Assembly: GCF_900167075.1 (NCBI RefSeq)
Contig: NZ_FUWH01000003.1
Span: forward strand, 417,833 to 481,832
DNA from: Sediminibacterium ginsengisoli
GTDB lineage: Bacteria; Bacteroidota; Bacteroidia; Chitinophagales; Chitinophagaceae
Length of the DNA: 64,000 bases
Reading direction: 5' to 3'
Shown here: piece after piece, positions 61,652 to 64,000 of the stretch
Position numbering within the stretch: position 1 is the stretch's first letter
Layout: every line of letters begins with the position of its first letter
Program-made: the position numbers and the translations under genes
The notes under the pieces: model-generated
Databases searched by the model: none
What the model saw: the letters and a program-made list of their open reading frames with translations, nothing else
Told to the model about the DNA's origin: nothing

Positions 61652-63688
61652 ATGCCATTCAAACTACATACTCCTTACCAGCCTGCGGGCGATCAGCCGG
61701 AAGCGATCAGGCAACTTACAGAAGCTGTTCAGAACGGTGAGCAGTATCAGACGTTGCTTGGTGTTACCGGAAGCGGTAAGACCTTTACCATGGCCAATGT
61801 GATCCAGAACCTGCAGCGCCCCACACTGGTACTCACACATAACAAAACCCTGGTTGCGCAACTCTATGGTGAGTTCAAACAGTTCTTTCCCGAGAATGCG
61901 GTAGGCTATTTTGTTAGCTATTACGATTACTACCAGCCGGAAGCATATATGCCGGTAAGCAATGTCTATATTGAAAAAGACCTCAGCATCAATGAAGAGC
62001 TGGATAAACTCCGGTTACAGGCCACAGCACAGCTGCTGAGCGGCCGCCGTGATATTATTGTGGTGGCGAGCGTAAGCTGCATCTATGGTATGGGTAACCC
62101 TACCGAGTATGAAAACGGGATCATCCGTATCAGCAAGGGAGAGGTGCTTTCCAGGCAGGGATTCCTGCACAACCTCGTGAATATATTATATAACCGGAGC
62201 CAGGTAGACTTCACACGCGGCACATTCCGGGTAAAAGGAGATACGGTTGATATCAACCTGCCCTATGTGGATTATGGCTACCGCATCACTTTCTTCGGCG
62301 ATGAAATTGAAGAAATTGAAACCATCGATCCGGGCACAAGCAAGCGCATCAGTAAAATGGATAATGCTGCTATTTTCCCGGCCAATCTTTACATCGCACC
62401 CAAAGACATTATTCACGATGTAATGGCCGAGATCCAGGATGAAATGATGGCGCAGCACGAATATTTTAAAAGTATCGGCAAATACCAGGAAGCAGAACGG
62501 ATCAAAGAACGCGTGGAATATGACCTTGAAATGATCCGTGAACTGGGCTATTGTAACGGTATCGAAAACTATTCCCGTTTCTTCGACCGTCGCCGGCCAG
62601 GTACAAGACCTTTCTGCCTGCTTGATTACTTTCCCAAGGATTTTTTATGTGTGATCGATGAAAGCCACCAGACCATTCCCCAGATCGCGGGTATGTATGG
62701 CGGCGACCGGAGCAGGAAACTGGTACTGGTAGAATATGGCTTCCGTTTGCCGAGCGCCATTGATAACCGGCCGCTTAATTTCAACGAGTTTGAAAACCTG
62801 ACCGGACAGACCATTTTTGTAAGCGCCACACCCGGCGATTATGAACTTGAAAAAACCGGAGGTGTGGTGGTGGAACAGGTGGTTCGTCCTACAGGCCTGC
62901 TCGATCCGCCGATAGAAGTACGTCCGAGTGTAAACCAGATCGACGATCTGCTGAATGAAATTGACAAGCGGGTAAAAAAAGGCGACCGGGTGCTGGTAAC
63001 CACGCTTACCAAAAGAATGGCGGAGGAAATGGACAAATACCTGGCCCGGATTCATATCAAATCGAAATACATCCATAGTGAAGTAGATACGCTGGAGCGG
63101 GTGGAGATCCTCCGCGACCTGAGGCTGGGTGTAATAGATGTGCTGGTAGGTGTTAACCTGCTACGGGAAGGCCTTGACCTGCCGGAAGTGTCGCTGGTAG
63201 CGATCCTAGACGCCGATAAGGAAGGCTTTTTAAGGAATGAGCGCTCCCTGACGCAGACGGCAGGCCGTGCGGCACGGAATGTAGACGGACTGGTCATATT
63301 TTATGGCGATACTATTACCATGAGCATGCAGCGAACGATCGATGAAACAGCGCGCCGCCGGGAAAAGCAGATCGCCTATAATCTGGAACACGGCATTACA
63401 CCGCGTACGGTAACCAAGAGCAAGGAACAGGTTTTTGCCCAGACATCGGTGCTGGATATCAAGGGTTATGATCCGTCAGACCCCCATGCGCTTCATACCG
63501 AAGAGCCGTTCGCAAATAAGGTGGCAGAAGAACAGGAAGTGTATAAAACCATCCCGCAGCTGGAAAAAGCCATCGGAAAGACCAAAAAAGAGATGGAGAA
63601 GGCAGCCCGCGACCTGGATTTCATCGAAGCGGCACGCCTGCGCGACGAAATGTTCAGGCTGCAGAAAGACCTGGAAGCCATGAAATAA
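61652..63688 (+). CDS. uvrB: Excinuclease ABC subunit UvrB
   Basis: The 678-residue protein shows UvrB motifs in order: Walker A GVTGSGKTFTM, the beta-hairpin region YYDYYQPEAYMP, the DNA-damage-verification part, motif II DESHQTIPQ, VSATPGDYEL, GVNLLREGLDLPEVSLVAILDADKEGFLRNERSLTQTAGRAAR, and a C-terminal UVR domain (LEKAIGKTKKEMEKAARDLDFIEAARLRDEMFRLQKDLE) for UvrC contact. It verifies damage in nucleotide excision repair. A -7-like box TAACTTCG (61625-61632) lies 19 bases before the ATG. It is monocistronic. Confidence 0.97.
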   Translation: MPFKLHTPYQPAGDQPEAIRQLTEAVQNGEQYQTLLGVTGSGKTFTMANVIQNLQRPTLVLTHNKTLVAQLYGEFKQFFPENAVGYFVSYYDYYQPEAYMPVSNVYIEKDLSINEELDKLRLQATAQLLSGRRDIIVVASVSCIYGMGNPTEYENGIIRISKGEVLSRQGFLHNLVNILYNRSQVDFTRGTFRVKGDTVDINLPYVDYGYRITFFGDEIEEIETIDPGTSKRISKMDNAAIFPANLYIAPKDIIHDVMAEIQDEMMAQHEYFKSIGKYQEAERIKERVEYDLEMIRELGYCNGIENYSRFFDRRRPGTRPFCLLDYFPKDFLCVIDESHQTIPQIAGMYGGDRSRKLVLVEYGFRLPSAIDNRPLNFNEFENLTGQTIFVSATPGDYELEKTGGVVVEQVVRPTGLLDPPIEVRPSVNQIDDLLNEIDKRVKKGDRVLVTTLTKRMAEEMDKYLARIHIKSKYIHSEVDTLERVEILRDLRLGVIDVLVGVNLLREGLDLPEVSLVAILDADKEGFLRNERSLTQTAGRAARNVDGLVIFYGDTITMSMQRTIDETARRREKQIAYNLEHGITPRTVTKSKEQVFAQTSVLDIKGYDPSDPHALHTEEPFANKVAEEQEVYKTIPQLEKAIGKTKKEMEKAARDLDFIEAARLRDEMFRLQKDLEAMK

Positions 63689-63800
63689 ACCCTGTACAGC
63701 GCAGTCTTTCTGCCGGGAGAATGCTATATTAGCAACAGGAAACAGCAGTTATTGCTTTTTTCGTATCCTGTTATAAATGCCCATTGAGATGCAAATGATA

Positions 63801-64000
63801 ATGAAAAGAAGTATCGCAATTGTTCTGTTCTGCTGCCTTGCGGTAGTATTTACGGGTTGTGGTAAAGGGGGTGGTGGAGGAACTTCCACACCTGAGGAAG
63901 AAAACCTGAGTGTAAAACTCAACACAGATAACCCCGCCAAATCTATTTCCAGCTCACATACGTTTACGGTAGAAGTGCTCAGCAAAATGCCTTCATCCGG
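63801..64000 (+). CDS. Lipoprotein, N-terminal part (cut by window edge)
   Basis: The first 66 residues are visible and the gene runs past the window end. The start is one of three in-frame ATGs (63789, 63795, 63801); 63801 gives a standard lipoprotein signal, MKRSIAIVLFCCLAVVFTGC (lipobox FTGC), then a Gly-rich stretch and a Ser/Thr-rich domain start (SVKLNTDNPAKSISSSHTFTVEVLSK). The beginning resembles surface lipoproteins with immunoglobulin-like or beta-sandwich domains. A TATATTAG box (63725-63732) may be its -7 element. The function cannot be told from this part. Confidence 0.7.
   Translation, partial: MKRSIAIVLFCCLAVVFTGCGKGGGGGTSTPEEENLSVKLNTDNPAKSISSSHTFTVEVLSKMPSS

Overview
The window reads as a chromosomal segment of a Bacteroidota species, most likely a member of Chitinophagaceae. 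The grounds are a SusC/SusD-type outer-membrane pair, several TonB-linked or beta-barrel proteins, a sensor kinase with Reg_prop/Y_Y_Y architecture, a GH3-family enzyme, DUF6520, DUF5690 and 7TMR-DISM families, and start-proximal boxes matching the Bacteroidota -7 element TAnnTTTG. Shine-Dalgarno sequences are mostly absent, as is usual in this phylum. Genus and species cannot be read from the sequence. No rRNA, tRNA, transposase, integrase, phage gene or CRISPR array was seen.

Layout. 1-9.8 kb: end of a MATE exporter, a CorA-type channel, a YheT-type hydrolase, RecQ, an unrecognised two-gene unit (exported beta-barrel plus small partner), a DUF1080 + Gfo/Idh/MocA sugar-type operon and a HAD acid phosphatase. 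9.8-17.6 kb: a small XRE regulator, a 0.7 kb gene-poor gap, a redoxin-SusC-SusD operon and a MauE/DUF6520 pair. 17.7-21.2 kb: a DinB-like protein and two phenylacetate-type CoA genes (paaZ and an enoyl-CoA hydratase). 21.3-27.9 kb: a hairpin-repeat patch, a complete RND efflux operon (MFP-RND-OMF) and a small exported protein upstream of it. 28-34.1 kb: housekeeping genes (DUF1801, fabG, GH3, lptB, metF, a small barrel, Nfu).

34.2-40.9 kb is the most distinctive part. A small exported protein, two tandem paralogous YD-repeat-like lipoproteins, a LuxR-type response regulator and its large periplasmic-propeller sensor kinase all lie on the minus strand. Four of these five promoters carry a palindrome TCACAT-N4-ATGTGA, and in three cases it lies exactly 23 bp upstream of the -7 box. 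I read this as a self-contained, autoregulated signalling regulon of unknown stimulus.

40.9-64 kb: a two-domain SnoaL/NTF2-like exported protein, SixA, a MurG-like glycosyltransferase, a tiny lipoprotein with a palindromic operator, an aminotransferase, a DUF5690 transporter, MsrB, Adk, an L,D-transpeptidase-like protein, an AraC regulator, an OMP_b-brl_3 receptor, a 7TMR-DISM hybrid kinase, an OmpA protein, YccF, two unrecognised genes, two GNAT enzymes, a bicarbonate module (SulP transporter + beta-carbonic anhydrase + small exported protein), UvrB, and the start of a lipoprotein. Three convergent pairs share their stop codons through 4-bp palindromes (TTAA or CTAG).
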